Shown: positions 10,313-22,322 of the stretch, in pieces
Position numbering within the stretch: position 1 is the first letter of the stretch
How the letters are laid out: the number at the start of each line of letters is the position of its first letter
Source of the DNA: Setomelanomma holmii
Lineage: Eukaryota; Ascomycota; Dothideomycetes; Pleosporales; Phaeosphaeriaceae
Reading direction: 5' to 3'
Assembly (NCBI GenBank): GCA_010015745.1
Contig: ML978192.1
Coordinates: 1-64,000, forward strand
DNA length: 64,000 nucleotides
Notes under the pieces: generated by a model
Told to the model about the DNA's origin: nothing
The model's input: the letters and a program-made list of their open reading frames with translations, nothing else
Database searches by the model: none
Translations under genes and position numbers: made by a program

Positions 10313-12239
10313 TCCGATGCTGTTTGCTGATACACCATGTATTTAGCAATAGGCGGACGGGAAGGGACATGAGTGACGTGCAAGCCTATCTGGGTAAGCA
10401 TTTCATTTATACGCCCATCGACCTGGTTCTTGTCCCAGGATCTCGTTCAACGTCACCAGTTTTTGCAAACCAGCCCCACGCTATCACAAGCTGCATGGTG
10501 GGCTGCAGTAAGGAGTGCAAAGGACGAAATGAGAGGGAATACTAGAACAAATGGTTGAGATGAGTTTTGCATCAGCGCCACGATGTTTCGGTTCATCGGC
10601 ATGCCAGATCGAGGGGCAGTGGTTTGAGCTTTCCACGTGGAATGCATTTCGGGAAAGTACGACAGGTAGCGTGCACAACGGCTGCCCGCATCGGTCGCTG
10701 TTGATGCATGGCAGAACAGTATCAAATCTTGTGATGTCTCTATTCGGCAGCGGGCATGTTGAGCATAACTCGTTTCGAGGTTGACGGCGGTTTTCCAAAT
10801 CCAGTACTCGGCTTCTTGCTGACGATGTTTTCAGATTCGCATCCTTGTATGTAGGCATTCCAGAACAGCTTGGCGACATGTTATCTCCGTCACTTTCCAA
10901 GCCAAGCTAGTCTTGCAATGCCTGAGATAACGATCTCAGCGGATCAACGTGTAGCGGTCCGCAAGCCCCCGATGCTCGTATTGCCCAAAACATCCAACCC
11001 CAGCCATTTGTAGGACGCGAAGTCACTTTTCGTTTTGTTGCTAGTGGTTGATCATTGATGAAAGCAGTACAAGTGAACCCGACGCCTGCGAGGTCCTCGA
11101 AGGAATTTATGGAACAGCAGTCTGGTCTTTTGGAGCAAACCGAAGTCCTCCACGGCTCAATCCCATCGTGCGTTCAGCTCGAAAACGCAGTGTATTTAGC
11201 ACGAAAGTCTTGGACACATTTGTGTGGCTCGATGGTTCTGCAAGGAACGCCATGATAGCTAGTCGTTCTGATGAGGAAACCCAGCGTGTCGACATCTGTG
11301 CATAGCCAGTGTGGCTTCCCAAAAGCGCGTGGGAAATAGCGGAGAAACGAGGGAGGGGCTCACTTTCTGTCCGGTCAGGTCTCGATGCCCCGTGAGGGAG
11401 TTATACCCGCTTGCCTGATCGAGCAGACAAGCAAGCTGATTCCTGCGTCGATTGCGAAGCATCGACTCGAATTGTACTTACCTTCGTGTTGAGGCGTGCG
11501 CGATTGCGTGCGTCTAACCCTTGACCAGGTAGTCAGGACCACTTGCGCCAGACTTAGTGAATGCAAGGGGCAATGACATCGAATCGTTTTGAGGTCTCGT
11601 ACTGGCGCGCAGCGAGGAGGTGGATGATCGGTGACACGAAGCGCACAGAAAGCCCAGCTTACTGCATGTCTTCCAGGAGCAGTTGTGGCGTTTCGGCACC
11701 TTGCCGGTCTAGAGTGTAAGGAAGACACTTGTCGTTACGCGGTGTGACGCAAAACGGCCGCCGTGGAACGTCAATCACCGTTTTTTATGTCTATGGAGAT
11801 CACCAAAGCGTTGATCTGCGGTTTGGTGCTTCCGCAATTCTCGAGGCCATAAATGTGTGTGATCGTGTTGAAGCTATGCAAACGTTAGCCAGACAATGGT
11901 CTCTGCCACCATCATTTTGCTAGTAAGCCGGTTTGGAGATGAGTTCATCGTCCATCCTACGCAGGGGATGAAGTTGATTGTGAGAGCAGCAATGACATTC
12001 CTCATTAGACCTTATCCGGCTTGCTGCTCGTAAAAGCCGATGCCTCGTCTGGCGAAACTCGAACATAAAATACTGTAAATGATCGCAAACGAAAGCAAAC
12101 AAGCGCCAGGTGGGTCCAGATGAGTCTATCACCCAGTGTCAGCCCAAGATGTCTCTGCCTTTGTTTCAAAGCAAGACTCGAGAGCTATGCATGCTCCCCC
12201 AAGCTAAAAGCCCCCTTTACCAGCTGCGTATCCCTTTCT
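10313..12239. other. long intergenic region, no gene recognised
   Basis: About 1.9 kb between the TmpA-like start and the BTB-like stop. Reading frames on both strands (for example - 10484-10900 and + 11048-11305) show no domain, no convincing splice pattern and no compositional bias towards coding. I see no repeat or RNA gene in it. Confidence 0.55.
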
Positions 12240-13832
12240 TCATGCATGAATATGCTCGTTTGGCGCGCAAGGGACGAAATGGTCGCCAGCTGACAAGCTC
12301 TTGGACTCCATGCTGACACGCTCCGCGTCCTCGATCTTGATTTGGCGACGATCGACCATGGCTCTGTTCAGGCGAAGAGACATGTTGTGGCTGATCACAT
12401 GCTCAAGCTGAGTCCACAGCTCTAAGTCGAGATGCTCCGCAAGGGTGTCCACGACCAGGTCAAGCAGGCGTGGAGGAGACTTCTCGTCCTTGAGCACATG
12501 CTGAAATACGACCTGCACAACGTTGTTGATGACTGCGAGTGGCTCCTCCTCGCCCTGAGCAGATTCGTGGGCAGCAAGACCAAGGAGATGTTGCAAGCTC
12601 AGACCTTGCGCGAGCGCGACTTGCATGGTATGATCGGTGTCACCTGCGATGCGGCTGAGGCATTGCTGTGCGAGTGCTGTGATCCCTAGGTGATCGGCGA
12701 GGCTATTGAGCGAGTACCTATGTCGGCACATGTGTCAGCAAAGTCTACAGACTTGAAAATTTGTGGCGCAACGGACAAGTCAAGGTTGAAAAGGCCCATT
12801 CCCGCCAGCGAAGAATAATGTGATGTGCAATTCAACTTACAAGTGCTCCGCGTCTTCATAAGTTAGGGTGCCTTGCCAATAGATCCATTGCACAAACGAT
12901 CGAATAACTCGATCTTCATATGTGGCAAGAATGATCCGACCTTGTGCCGCTGCTTTGACAGCATTGGTCTCTGCAGCTTTGGTCTCCTTGTCTTTGATAT
13001 CGCGGAGTTTGTTGAACAAACGTCGAGCCAAGGAGAATACACTTCTAGAAGTCAGGCCGTTTAGTCGCTCCTGAAGCCCTGTGGCGTTCAGGTCTTTCTT
13101 GTGGATGGAATGAGCGTTGCTCTTAGCGACAACATGAGAGCCTCCCCTTTGGACAAAGTCGGCAATGGCAGCATCGACGAATGCCTGTAAGCTCTTTCGG
13201 TGCTGCGACAAATGATTTTTCTCGTAGATGGTAACGATCTGAGGGATAATCTGTGGCTTGCGTCAGCAGACCATCCAAGGTAGCCCTTTCGTGTAGTCGA
13301 AGCACCTGATTTTCCATATGCCCAATTTCGAAATCCTCCACGGAGACGCGCGGGGGAACATGTGCCTTGAATCTCTTCCGCATAGCATTAGCAGTGGCAT
13401 AGGCTTCGCGAAGAGGCTTCGCTTTCTTGAAGAGGTCTGGGGCCTTCGTGCTGTAGCAGTATAGCATCTCTTGGTGGACCACACGACTGTTCTTGAGTTT
13501 GTTGCCGTACTCAAGCTTGACCTCAGTCTCCATGAGAAGTCTTGAAGGTGAATCAGTCAACTTTCGAAAAACAAACTAATCTCATCTTACTGAGTGGGTC
13601 TGAATTCGTCCTTCAGCGGAGTGTCGAGTGAGCTCGCGCGAGAGAAGCCCGGGCTTGTAGCAGGATCAATGACGGAGATAGGAGACTGAGTGGCAGGTGG
13701 GGTCATGGCGATTTGTCGCTGGACGGGCATTGGCGTTGCGACCGGTGTCCCGCGCTCGGAAGAATCGAGAATGATGGTTGCAGCTGTCGATTTCACTGCG
13801 GTTGAAGGAGTTGTTGCGCGATCAGTCGTCAT
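12240..13832 (-). CDS. BTB/POZ-like domain protein
   Basis: Four exons, 13832-13591, 13540-13306, 13250-12841 and 12717-12240, give 454 residues. All three introns (50, 55 and 123 bp) have GT-AG ends, and the second has a TGCTGACG branch site. The first about 75 residues are low-complexity Ser/Thr/Pro-rich sequence. The middle part is charged (LEYGNKLKNSRVVHQEML, IIPQIVTIYEKNHLSQ). The RSFVQWIYWQGTLTYEDAEHL...YSLNSLADHLGITALAQQCL segment resembles the second half of fungal BTB domains. The first half of the BTB core is hard to recognise, so the fold assignment is tentative. The start was placed after a GA-rich repeat; an upstream ATG at 13997 would force translation of the repeat and is unlikely. 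Confidence 0.6.
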
Positions 13833-13870
13833 GGTGTCGATGTATTGCCGCTTGATGTAGAGGATGTGAA

Positions 13871-13939
13871 GAGGAGAGAGAGAGACAAAGAGGAGAGAGA
13901 GAGACAAAGAGGAGAGAGAGAGACAAAGAGGAGAGAGGA
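13871..13939. repeat. GA-rich tandem repeat, 19-bp unit
   Basis: Three full copies and a partial copy of a 19-bp AGGAGAGAGAGAGACAAAG unit lie 40 bp upstream of the BTB-like start codon. On the transcribed strand this is a CT-rich leader or promoter element. Confidence 0.9.
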
Positions 13940-14443
13940 GAGCATGTTGGACAGGCACGACGGAAATATATACACAGCGCCCCAGGTTGTTGCTCATGCC
14001 TCTTACCTTCGCCAGAATCTTATGGCACGCAGACCCAAAGTGAAGGTAAACGCAAGAACTGTCGCACGTTGGAAGAAGCTGACAGGTAAGTCTAGAGATT
14101 GAAGCGGTTAGCTAGCATTTTGAGTGATTTACGATGCCATCATTCGCCTGTGAATACTGTCGTGGAGCAGGAAGCAGGCGGTCAGTTCTCTGATGTATGG
14201 ACCCTGAGAACGATCTGCGCAGAATGTCCAGGATCTTGGTCGGGAAAGGCATGCAGCTGAAGGTTGCCCATGAACGTCTCACGGGTCGACGCGAGTGGTG
14301 GTTGTGTGGCAAAGACAAGGCGTAATTAATGGCAGACGGTGTTGCACTTCAAGAGGACAGGGGTCCGTCCGTGCACCTGCCGTCGTAAACACCCCACCAC
14401 GAATACCAAACACGACGCATCGCCAGCTTGCGAGCGCGTCAAC

Positions 14444-17226
14444 ATGGCCTCGTTCAACCGCGAACGCGTCGAACACGCGTTGAACGAGCTGCTGGTGCGC
14501 ATCGTGCCCGAGGATCCCAACGACACCGAGGAAGCTGCAAACCAGCGCTTCGACGAGGCATACGAGCTCGCCATAGACACACTGAGCGCGGCGGGGGACC
14601 CATCGATTGTGCCAGATGTCGACCACATCGCCGATTTGATAACGAGGAGGAGTATGATATTGTTGACATCACCGCCAATGTATTCCGCTAACTGCTGCCA
14701 GTTTCCAGCAACGATTCCTCCAAGAGCGCTCGCTTCCACAACCTCCTCTCCCGTCTCGTGTCGCAGCCTGTCCTAGACCAGAAATGGCGCATGCTGTACT
14801 TCCTCCACCAGCTCTCCGACCTCCCTCACCCGCCAGAAACTCGATTGCGCGACTCTCGAAGCCGGTCTCACGAGCCCACGACACCTTCGAAGCACCACCC
14901 AAGCGCCGCCGTGACTAGCCCTGCCTTTAGAGAAGCCTTCGCAAAGCCTGGACTGTCGCAATTGCCTGTCAATGCTGGCTCGCCAAAGGCCACCACACGC
15001 CCACCGCCGGTCGCTGACAAGCCCGAGAAGCGAAGGGAACAACGGCAACGTGAAGCGAGCAAAGACCCACAGGCCGACGCAGCGCAGGCAGAGAAGCCGA
15101 GACTGGGCCCGTCCGAAGCCGAACTATTGCGCGACTTACCATTCACCTTGCAAGGTCTCTCGTCCACCCACCTTATCTTTTCCTCCTCGACCGCGCTCAG
15201 ACTTCCAGCCACCTTACCGGTCCCCATCATCAGCCTCCTACACACGCTCGCCGAGCCCGCGATACTTTACAAGGGATTGGCGGAGTTCGTCGAAGCAGAT
15301 GATGGGGGTCTGGTCGGGCAGAGCTTTCGGTCAGCGCTAGCGAAAGAGTTGAGGGCATATCTGGGGCTTGTTGCTACATTGGAGGGACAGATCAGACGGG
15401 CGCTGACACAGCTGAGCGAAGGGCCAGCGCATCAAGGCGTCATAAAAGCTGGCGTGACTCTCAAGCGCTGCGTCATCTGGATACGAGAGCCTACTATGGG
15501 TTTGAGGCTGATGAGCTTGATGGTGGAGGAGTCGAAAAGTAAGAAGGGTGGAGAGTTGATTGCGCTCCTCCATTCCTTCTCGCTCAACCATGGCGACCCA
15601 TACGTCATGGCATTTGCGGAGCGCCTTCTGTCTGATGTCACCCGCCCCTTCTACGACATGCTGCGACAGTGGGTGTACGATGGCGAGCTGTCCGATCCTT
15701 ACGGCGAGTTCTTCGTCTCCGAACAGAGCGAAGACGAGATTATGGAAGCCAACGGCAACGAGGGCAAAGGCGGTGCGACCAGTGTGTGGGAGGACAAGTA
15801 CCGTCTGGACGACAAAATGGTCCCAACCATCGTGACCGAGGACTTTGCGAAGAAGGTGTTCTTGATCGGAAAGACACTGAACTTCATCAGGTACGGGTGC
15901 GGTGATGCAGCTTGGGTCGACACATATTCGAAAGAAGCATCAAAAGAGCTGCAGTACGGCGACACAGCCAACCTTGAGCGCTCGATTGGTGACGCTTACA
16001 AGACAACCATGGCTCGCCTGATCGACTTGATGGCGAACAGGTTCAAGCTCTTCGATCATCTGCAAGCGTTGAAGTCGTACATGTTGCTTGGCGCTGGTGA
16101 CTTTATTGCGGTGCTTATGGAGTCGCTGTCCTCGAATCTCGATCGACCTGCCAATACGCAATACCGGCACACACTCACGGCACAGCTTGAACACGCTGTC
16201 CGTAACTCGAACGCTCAATTTGACACATCAGACGTACTGCGACGACTGGATTCACGTATGCTGGAATTGTCGCATGGTGAGATTGGTTGGGACGTCTTCA
16301 CACTGGAGTACAAGATTGATGCACCGGTCGATGTCATCGTCACACCATTCGGGTCGAAACAGTACCTCAAGGTGTTTAACTTTCTCTGGCGTGTGAAGCG
16401 AGTCGAATTCGCCCTCGGCTCCACCTGGCGGCGTTGTATGACTGGCGCTCGTGGCGTGCTGGGAACCGTGTCAGACAAGGTTGGTGCTGATTGGAAGAAA
16501 GCGCGGTGTGCCATGGCAGAGATGGTGCATTTCGTCAATCAGTTGCAGCATTACATCCTCTTCGAAGTCATCGAGTCATCCTGGATTGATCTGCAAAAGG
16601 CGCTCAACAAGCCAGAAAGCACCCTCGACGACATGATCGAAGCCCACGCGAAGTACCTGAACAACATCACGAGGAAGGGTCTACTAGGGAGTCAAAGCAT
16701 CGACTTCACTGGCCAGCTGCACGAGTTGCTAAAGACAATGTTGGCCTACAAAGATGCAGTCGATGGCCTCTACTCGTTCTCGGTCGCGGAGTTCACCCGC
16801 CGACAGGAGCATGTCGCAAAGATCGAGACACGCACTGCCGCTGGTCGGTGGGGGCTATCCGAGAAAGATGTTGCGTCCTCGCCAGATCCTTTCGCACACT
16901 CACGAACCGCCTCACGACAGGACCCCGATTCCCCTCTCCCACCACCTCTGTTGAAGATAGGAAACGCTGGTTCCGGCGAAGATGATGTCCTACCCGCGCT
17001 ACAGAAGCGTCTCGGCCACTTGATTGAGGACTTCCGACTGCGCATCTGCGTGCTTCTTGGTGACTTAGTGCACTCTCCAGATGGTGAACTGAAGATGCTT
17101 GCAGTCAATATCAACTTCAACGACGTATACAAGCCGGAAAGGCGAAGGAGAAAGGGCAATAAGAAGCGAGAGAAGGACACGCCGAAAGAGACACCAAAGG
17201 CATCGCCGACCCCCGCTGCTGGGTAG
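14444..17226 (+). CDS. gamma-tubulin complex component 3 (GCP3; Spc98/Alp6 family)
   Basis: Two exons, 14444-14651 and 14702-17226, code for 910 residues. The 50-bp intron (GTATGA...GCCAG) contains a GCTAACTG branch site. GCP3 is a core subunit of the gamma-tubulin ring complex and nucleates microtubules at spindle pole bodies. The evidence is the GRIP1-like region (ELLRDLPFTLQGLSSTHLIF; ELRAYLGLVATLEGQIRRAL; LLHSFSLNHGDPYVMAFAERLL; PFYDMLRQWVYDGELSDPYGEFFV) and the GRIP2-like region (SYMLLGAGDFIAVLMESL; WRVKRVEFALGSTW; MVHFVNQLQHYILFEVIE). The N-terminal exon carries the short helical segment that binds Mozart-type proteins in this family. A basic tail (RRRRKGNKKREKD) ends the protein. It diverges from the BTB-like gene. 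Confidence 0.93.
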
Positions 17227-17587
17227 GCGGGAAACACTTGCGTGTTGAGGAGCAAATTAGTTTGGTCGTGTGTATGGCCTTATGATACCCAAATCAATGC
17301 TTTCTGTCCACGATCAGGGTCTTCTGCACGTGTTGCCTGATGGTCCACCGACGTCGTTCCGTTCTTGGGGGAGGTCCAATCCAGAGCCGCTTGCTTGAGT
17401 ACATCCTCCCCATGATTCTCGAAGGCGATGCATACCTTGGCTCTTCGGCCAATCACCTCGGCGGGCTCCTTACTCCCAACTACTCCGCGACATCCTCGTC
17501 CTCGCGAGCTTTATGCCATGTGAATTAGGTTCGTCAAACTATTGGATCCGTCAATATGTCTGGACCGCATTCAAAGGTTCGAGAAGT

Positions 17588-18127
17588 TCAGTTTGTCTGA
17601 GTTTGACCAGGCGTAGCAACCGGTTGCTGAGAGACTTTCCAAGTAGCCGCCGCATCGACGGCTTTGAAGAGGTTCTGACACCGTTCCAGTGGTTGTACAA
17701 CATTTTTTATGAGGTCGGCTTGCCAGCTCTTGGATGTCTGCACCGCCCCAGTGAAACACCATTGAACAGCCGCCGCATAGTCCTCCCCCGCCTCGTCCTC
17801 CACGCTCTGAAGCCACTTGATTGCGGCGGCAAGATCGAATGCTGCTTCGGAGTGGACATCACCGGCTGGTGGGGATTTCTTGCGGACTGGGTGGTCTTCC
17901 AAGCGATGATCGAAGCATAACTCGAGCAAGATTATGCCGAGGGAGTTGAAATTAAGGTCGATGGTGCCTGTAGGGGTACCGTTGATGTCGAAGCTTCGTC
18001 TGACAAAAGGCTCGCCGAACGTTAACATGCCATTTGTGTCAGTGAAAGGGTAGAAAATGAGGTCTCTCTTTCCGAACTCCTTGCGCAGCCATGCCGTGGA
18101 GGAAGCTGGTGAAGTTCTGTCCCACAT
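17588..18127 (-). pseudogene. DUF7580-like C-terminal fragment
   Basis: An open frame of about 180 codons carries the C-terminal hallmark of fungal DUF7580 proteins: LNFNSLGIILLELCFDHRLEDHP, FDLAAAIKWLQSVEDEAGEDYAAAVQWC and LIKNVVQPLERCQ. Known full-length family members are several hundred residues long and often have a prion-inhibition/HeLo-type N-terminus. Here the frame begins in mid-domain at WLRKEF, immediately next to the oppositely oriented C2H2 pseudogene, and no upstream exons are evident. I read it as a truncated remnant; a short functional form cannot be excluded. Confidence 0.55.
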
Positions 18128-19137
18128 CTATGCTTTAATGAATGACTTAGTCGATGTAATCTCCGATTTGAAGGCAACTACATCGGGTCAGCAAGAAGTA
18201 CGCGTCACATCGATTACACATGAAGCATCGATGAGCAGTGGCACCGTCCTAGACGCTACCAACACAAGCGAAAGGTCACAGCTGCTGGAAGAAATCAGCT
18301 TCTGTATCAAACGGTTATTCCGCATTTCCCGCTTAATTCGACAGGCCGCGCCCAGTGACGTCTTCGCCAAAGCCGTGAGCAAAGACCGATACCACTTCAA
18401 TGATCAGTAAGACATATTGTACGTCAAACATAAACACCCCAAACTGGCCCAGGACGAAACGTCATGGCTAGCGGACCGTCTTGGACATGCTATCACCTAG
18501 CGAAGATGCTATCTGCGATACATTCGGGATCATAGTGACAAGCTGGCCGGTGGCGGACGTGAGGGCACAAGAATACTGAACCGAGACACAACCTCTACTT
18601 TAGCAGAGCAAGTGGTACCTCGGCTTGCGGATGCATCAAGTAATTCATCTACCCTTGTGACGAAAGCTCCTACAGTCGGCACTTTGGACAGCATTATTGG
18701 TAGATTCACAATGGATGACTCGTCCGATGCCGAGGACGACAATCGGTCATACACCACGATTTCAAGGTCGGTAGATGACCAAGTCGAATTTTCATTACAG
18801 ACCAGGGTGCCGGCTCTGGAAAGTCTCTCACGTATTGGGGACTCAAAAAAACGTCAAATGTCCTTTTTGCTGTCGGATTCGCAAGCTCAAGAATGAAAAG
18901 ATCTGGCGTCGGCATGTCTTTTCTGACCTTCGAACTTATGTGTGCACATTCAAGGGCTGTTCAGCTACCGTGTTCAGTCACCTGAATGATTGATTTCAGC
19001 ATGAAATGCAGGAGCACCGTGTGGTCTATCGCTGCGTTCTATGCCGAGAGAAAGAATATCAGTCTCAGAAGAGATACATCGATCACCTTCAACGAAAGCA
19101 TCCTGTTTTGCTTGAAGGTGATACCAAAGAAACTATA

Positions 19138-19700
19138 ACGTAGTTTATATGCGAGGCGCCCTTACAAGCGAGGCGCCCACCCCAAAAACACACCAAAAAG
19201 CAGATTTTTGGCAACTTCATAACTCAACAACCGCCCAGTAGATTTTTCTCCAAATCTTACCATAAAGCTGCATGTTTCTCTAATTACAGGGCTCTGGGTG
19301 AAGTTGTTACAAATTTACCAAGAAAAAAGCACCCCCCTTTGCTTTTTTAGCCCTCAAACTTCTCTTCCCTTACATCTAGGGTAGCTAGAGCCCTGTAATC
19401 CTAGAGTCTTTAAGGATATATACATACAGCACTATAGGATAAAATTCAGAGAAATATATCTAGCGGTTGTCGGGATATTGTAAGCCCAGGGTACCGTGCA
19501 TGGTCACGTGGATAATCCGCCGACCAATTAGCCTACTACTCTATGTATATAAGCTTAGATCACAGACCTCTCGGTGATCAGAAGAATAGACACAAGATAC
19601 ACCAACTGCTTACAGATATCAGGTTGCCAAAAGTCTGCTGTTTGGTGTGGTTTTTGGGTGGGCGCCTCGCTCGTATGGGCGCCTCGCATATAAACTACGT
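19138..19700. mobile_element. 563-bp MITE-like element with 78-bp terminal inverted repeats
   Basis: The ends are near-perfect inverted repeats: 19138-19215 pairs with 19623-19700 (about 70 of 78 positions, one gap). The outermost sequence is ACGTAGTTTATATGCGAGGC. The element is flanked by TA on both sides (19136-19137 and 19701-19702), the target duplication of Tc1/mariner/pogo-type transposition. Each terminal repeat contains two copies of GCGAGGCGCCC. No reading frame of note lies inside, so it would need a transposase in trans. Removing the element plus one TA joins the zinc-finger frames on either side exactly, confirming both boundaries. Confidence 0.93.
19283..19399. repeat. internal 13-bp inverted repeat of the MITE-like element
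   Basis: ATTACAGGGCTCT at 19283-19295 is exactly the reverse complement of 19387-19399. This gives the element an internal stem with a 91-base loop, in addition to its terminal repeats. Confidence 0.85.
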
Positions 19701-20603
19701 TACTTCAAATGAGTGATAAAGCATGCGATAGGATACCCGCATCAAATTGTTACTTGTGCGTAGGTTGGGTCGAACGGCTCAGAAGTCGAATGATTTCGAC
19801 TGAGGAGAACGGAGTGACAGACTATGAAGAGATATATGTGACACCTCTCGTGTTCAAGAGACATATGGCGGCACATCTCGAGCAACTAGCTTTATTTGCT
19901 GTCTCAACTGCGTTCCACACCTGGAGAGGACTTTGACTCGAATGCGGTAGCGCACGGTGAAGCAGAGTTGTCTTCATCAAAATCTGCGATGTCCGCTCTG
20001 TCTTTTGAGGAACCAAGTGAAGTGCATAGCATGGCATCCTTGAAAGAACCGGTCCAACCATCGTCTGGCAGTATTATCTCTTCCCCTAAGTCGGAAGAAC
20101 ATCGGACTATATCGACGAGCAGCGTTGACATCCCAGCCAGACCTCAATTGATAGATTCAAGCAATATCGAGACTCCGACGAAGTCCATCGCCAGGTCCAA
20201 AGCAAGTGAACAAGCAATACCGCATCATGGTTCCTCATGCGCCGAGACCGATGAGAGAGACAAACGATCACGCCAGGAGCATCGCAGATTCTCAGGCCCC
20301 CCGTACATATTCAGGATCGATGAGGTTCGAGAGCATCCAGCTATTAGCCCAATATCTACCGTGAATGGTCACTGGAAACCTTCGAGCAATCCAGGCTGGA
20401 ACTACAAGGTCCAAGCTGGTGTTACTAACATGCTGTGGTATAATGAGGGCTCCCGCATTCGCTTCCTTCCAGCTCAAGCTCCATCCCAACCTTCTCCTTT
20501 CACTCCTTTCAAAACGTACTCTATTTTCTTCAGTGAAGGACTATGTTTCTGGGTGCTCCACGGCGGTAAGATGGTACCCACACGCCGCTCGCAGATCGAG
20601 TGA

Positions 20604-22322
20604 GCTGATTGTTTCACTCAGACGCAACTGAACCACCTCCTCAAGAGGTGTGGCATGAGTTGAGCTTTGATGAAGGCGATTACGACACTATCTCTCTAAG
20701 CTCCGCCGGTGCCACAACCGCACACTCGACTACTTCGGTGAAGATCGGCTCTGGCCGTATATGCTATTGCCCGACTGCTATCGTGGTTCCAAAAGTCGTT
20801 CTGAGCCAAATTTGGGGGGGGGGGGGCTGATAGGCGAGTTACCGATATTTCTGGCTCTAGCCACATTATCTTTGGAGCCAGCAAATCTCCAGCATTGGCT
20901 ACCTTGGATGTTTCAAGACAGCAGGTGGCAGGTACACTCGCTACCACATGGTCGTAGGTCCCCCTACTTGTCAGAAAGAGAAGCTTTACTCACTGATTAA
21001 CGTAGGCACCCACCAGCGGGGTGTGGTTGTTACGGTGTATTGTTGTCCTGAGAGTTGGGCTGAGGGAGGGCGTGCTGAAGATCCCTTGTACCTTGATCGT
21101 GGTGTGTTTGGGCCATGTTATCGATAAAAGCGCGTGGGAGTCCGAGATTGATAAGAGGGCAGGCGTGATCGCCTCTGGCCATGATCCGCAACCTGCTTTG
21201 CAAATGCGCTATGCGCAGGGGATCAAGACATTCAAGGTTCATTATTCTGGTGCATGCTCAGCTTGGTTACCTCCAAAGAACAGCAGTTATCTGTTGAAGA
21301 GTGCTGTAGGAGCGATGAACATGGATCAGCTTCTTTCGTGTGAATTGTTAGCGGCATGAAATCTGAGTGTGCTCTGGCCATGCCGCTATCAAAGCTCTAG
21401 CGGTCCTCACTCATTAACCGCCCCAAATCTCGCGGCGCGAGACGTTGGTCTTGTCAGTGATCAGATACTCGACCAGTAGGTAGAGAATAGATCTGTCCAC
21501 GTGCCATTGCGCGCAAAGAGCCCAGGGCGTGAAATCAACTATTCAACGCGGCCGCCAACGACGTAGAAGTAGGTAAAGTTATTAAACTTTTTGACACGAT
21601 CCCACCATCGAAAGTTACTCACGATGCTGTCAAGAGCGTTCATCAACGCTTTCACGAGATAAAAGCCGCCTTTGCCAGCCGACAACGCGACGACGCGCGC
21701 CGCTGACTGAACAAGGGAGGTCTAGGCGTTAACTTCTGCTTCCATTCAGGAGTATCGAAGGCTTACGACTATCTTTCAACTTCCGTAGTTCCAAAGTCGG
21801 GTTGGAGCTGAAGCCTGACGATATTCGGCGTGTCTTGTCGCGGGTGTGTTCGAGACATGGCAGAATGATTGCAGATAGTCGGAATCTAGCCTGCCTCATC
21901 ATCTTGAAATGCACAATATGCCGATTTTAAAAGTAATATCTGGTGACAGCGCGTGGTCTTGTCCGCAGAGCTGGCAACACTGGACGCCTGCCGATGACGC
22001 TAGAGTAATATTCGTGAACGTTGGTCACAGCAATCCGAGAGGGGAAATGTTCTAGCCGCTCGCAGTATAGCTCAATGTCGCACCCAAAACACGAATACCA
22101 CCTAACTTTTCGGTCTCCCCGCAGCGCCAATCTCGTCGCGAGAATATTGCGTGCTAGGTTGCATTCAACCGCGAATTTGTACATCCTGGAGGGCCTCCAC
22201 CATAACGGGTGATCGACAAGATCACCCAAGCTTTGCCATCAAAAGCTTCCAACTGTCCAGCATGCTTCGCGTTTCTCGCTTCTTCACGTCTACACGCCTC
22301 CAAAACGTGCCAGCCAAAGAAT
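20604..22322. other. region without a recognised gene
   Basis: About 1.7 kb lies between the C2H2 remnant and the permease. A G13 homopolymer is at 20814-20826. On the - strand at about 21540-21420 a short frame (FTPWALCAQWHVDRSILYLL and on) vaguely recalls an ankyrin-type repeat, but no full domain or splice structure could be built. The 5' part may be the degraded tail of the C2H2 pseudogene. Confidence 0.5.

Larger units (their letters stand above)
18057..20603 (+). pseudogene. AcuF-type C2H2 zinc-finger gene, broken and split by an inserted element
   Basis: The N-terminal block LLEEISFCIKRLFRISRLIRQAAPSD and YHFNDQ, then HPKLAQDETSWLADRLGHAIT, fit the fungal AcuF-type C2H2 family. Stops interrupt the frame at 18408-18410 (TAA), 18498-18500 (TAG) and 18991-18993 (TGA). 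A frameshift occurs near the A-run at 18845-18851, before the zinc-finger part (VKCPFCCRIRKLKNEKIWRRH; FQHEMQEHRVVYRCVLC). At 19138-19700 an inverted-repeat element interrupts the gene. The frame resumes after it (ASNCYLCVGW; FKRHMAAHLEQLALFA), shifts again near 19920, and continues as an unassigned Ser-rich tail to 20603. The gene is clearly dead; the tail beyond 19940 may be a separate sequence. Confidence 0.75.

Noticed and set aside
10484..10900. 138-codon - strand frame.
   Set aside because: No domain, no supported start or splice pattern.
21419..21720. Possible ankyrin-type repeat on the - strand.
   Set aside because: Only one weak repeat-like stretch; no second repeat and no workable gene model.
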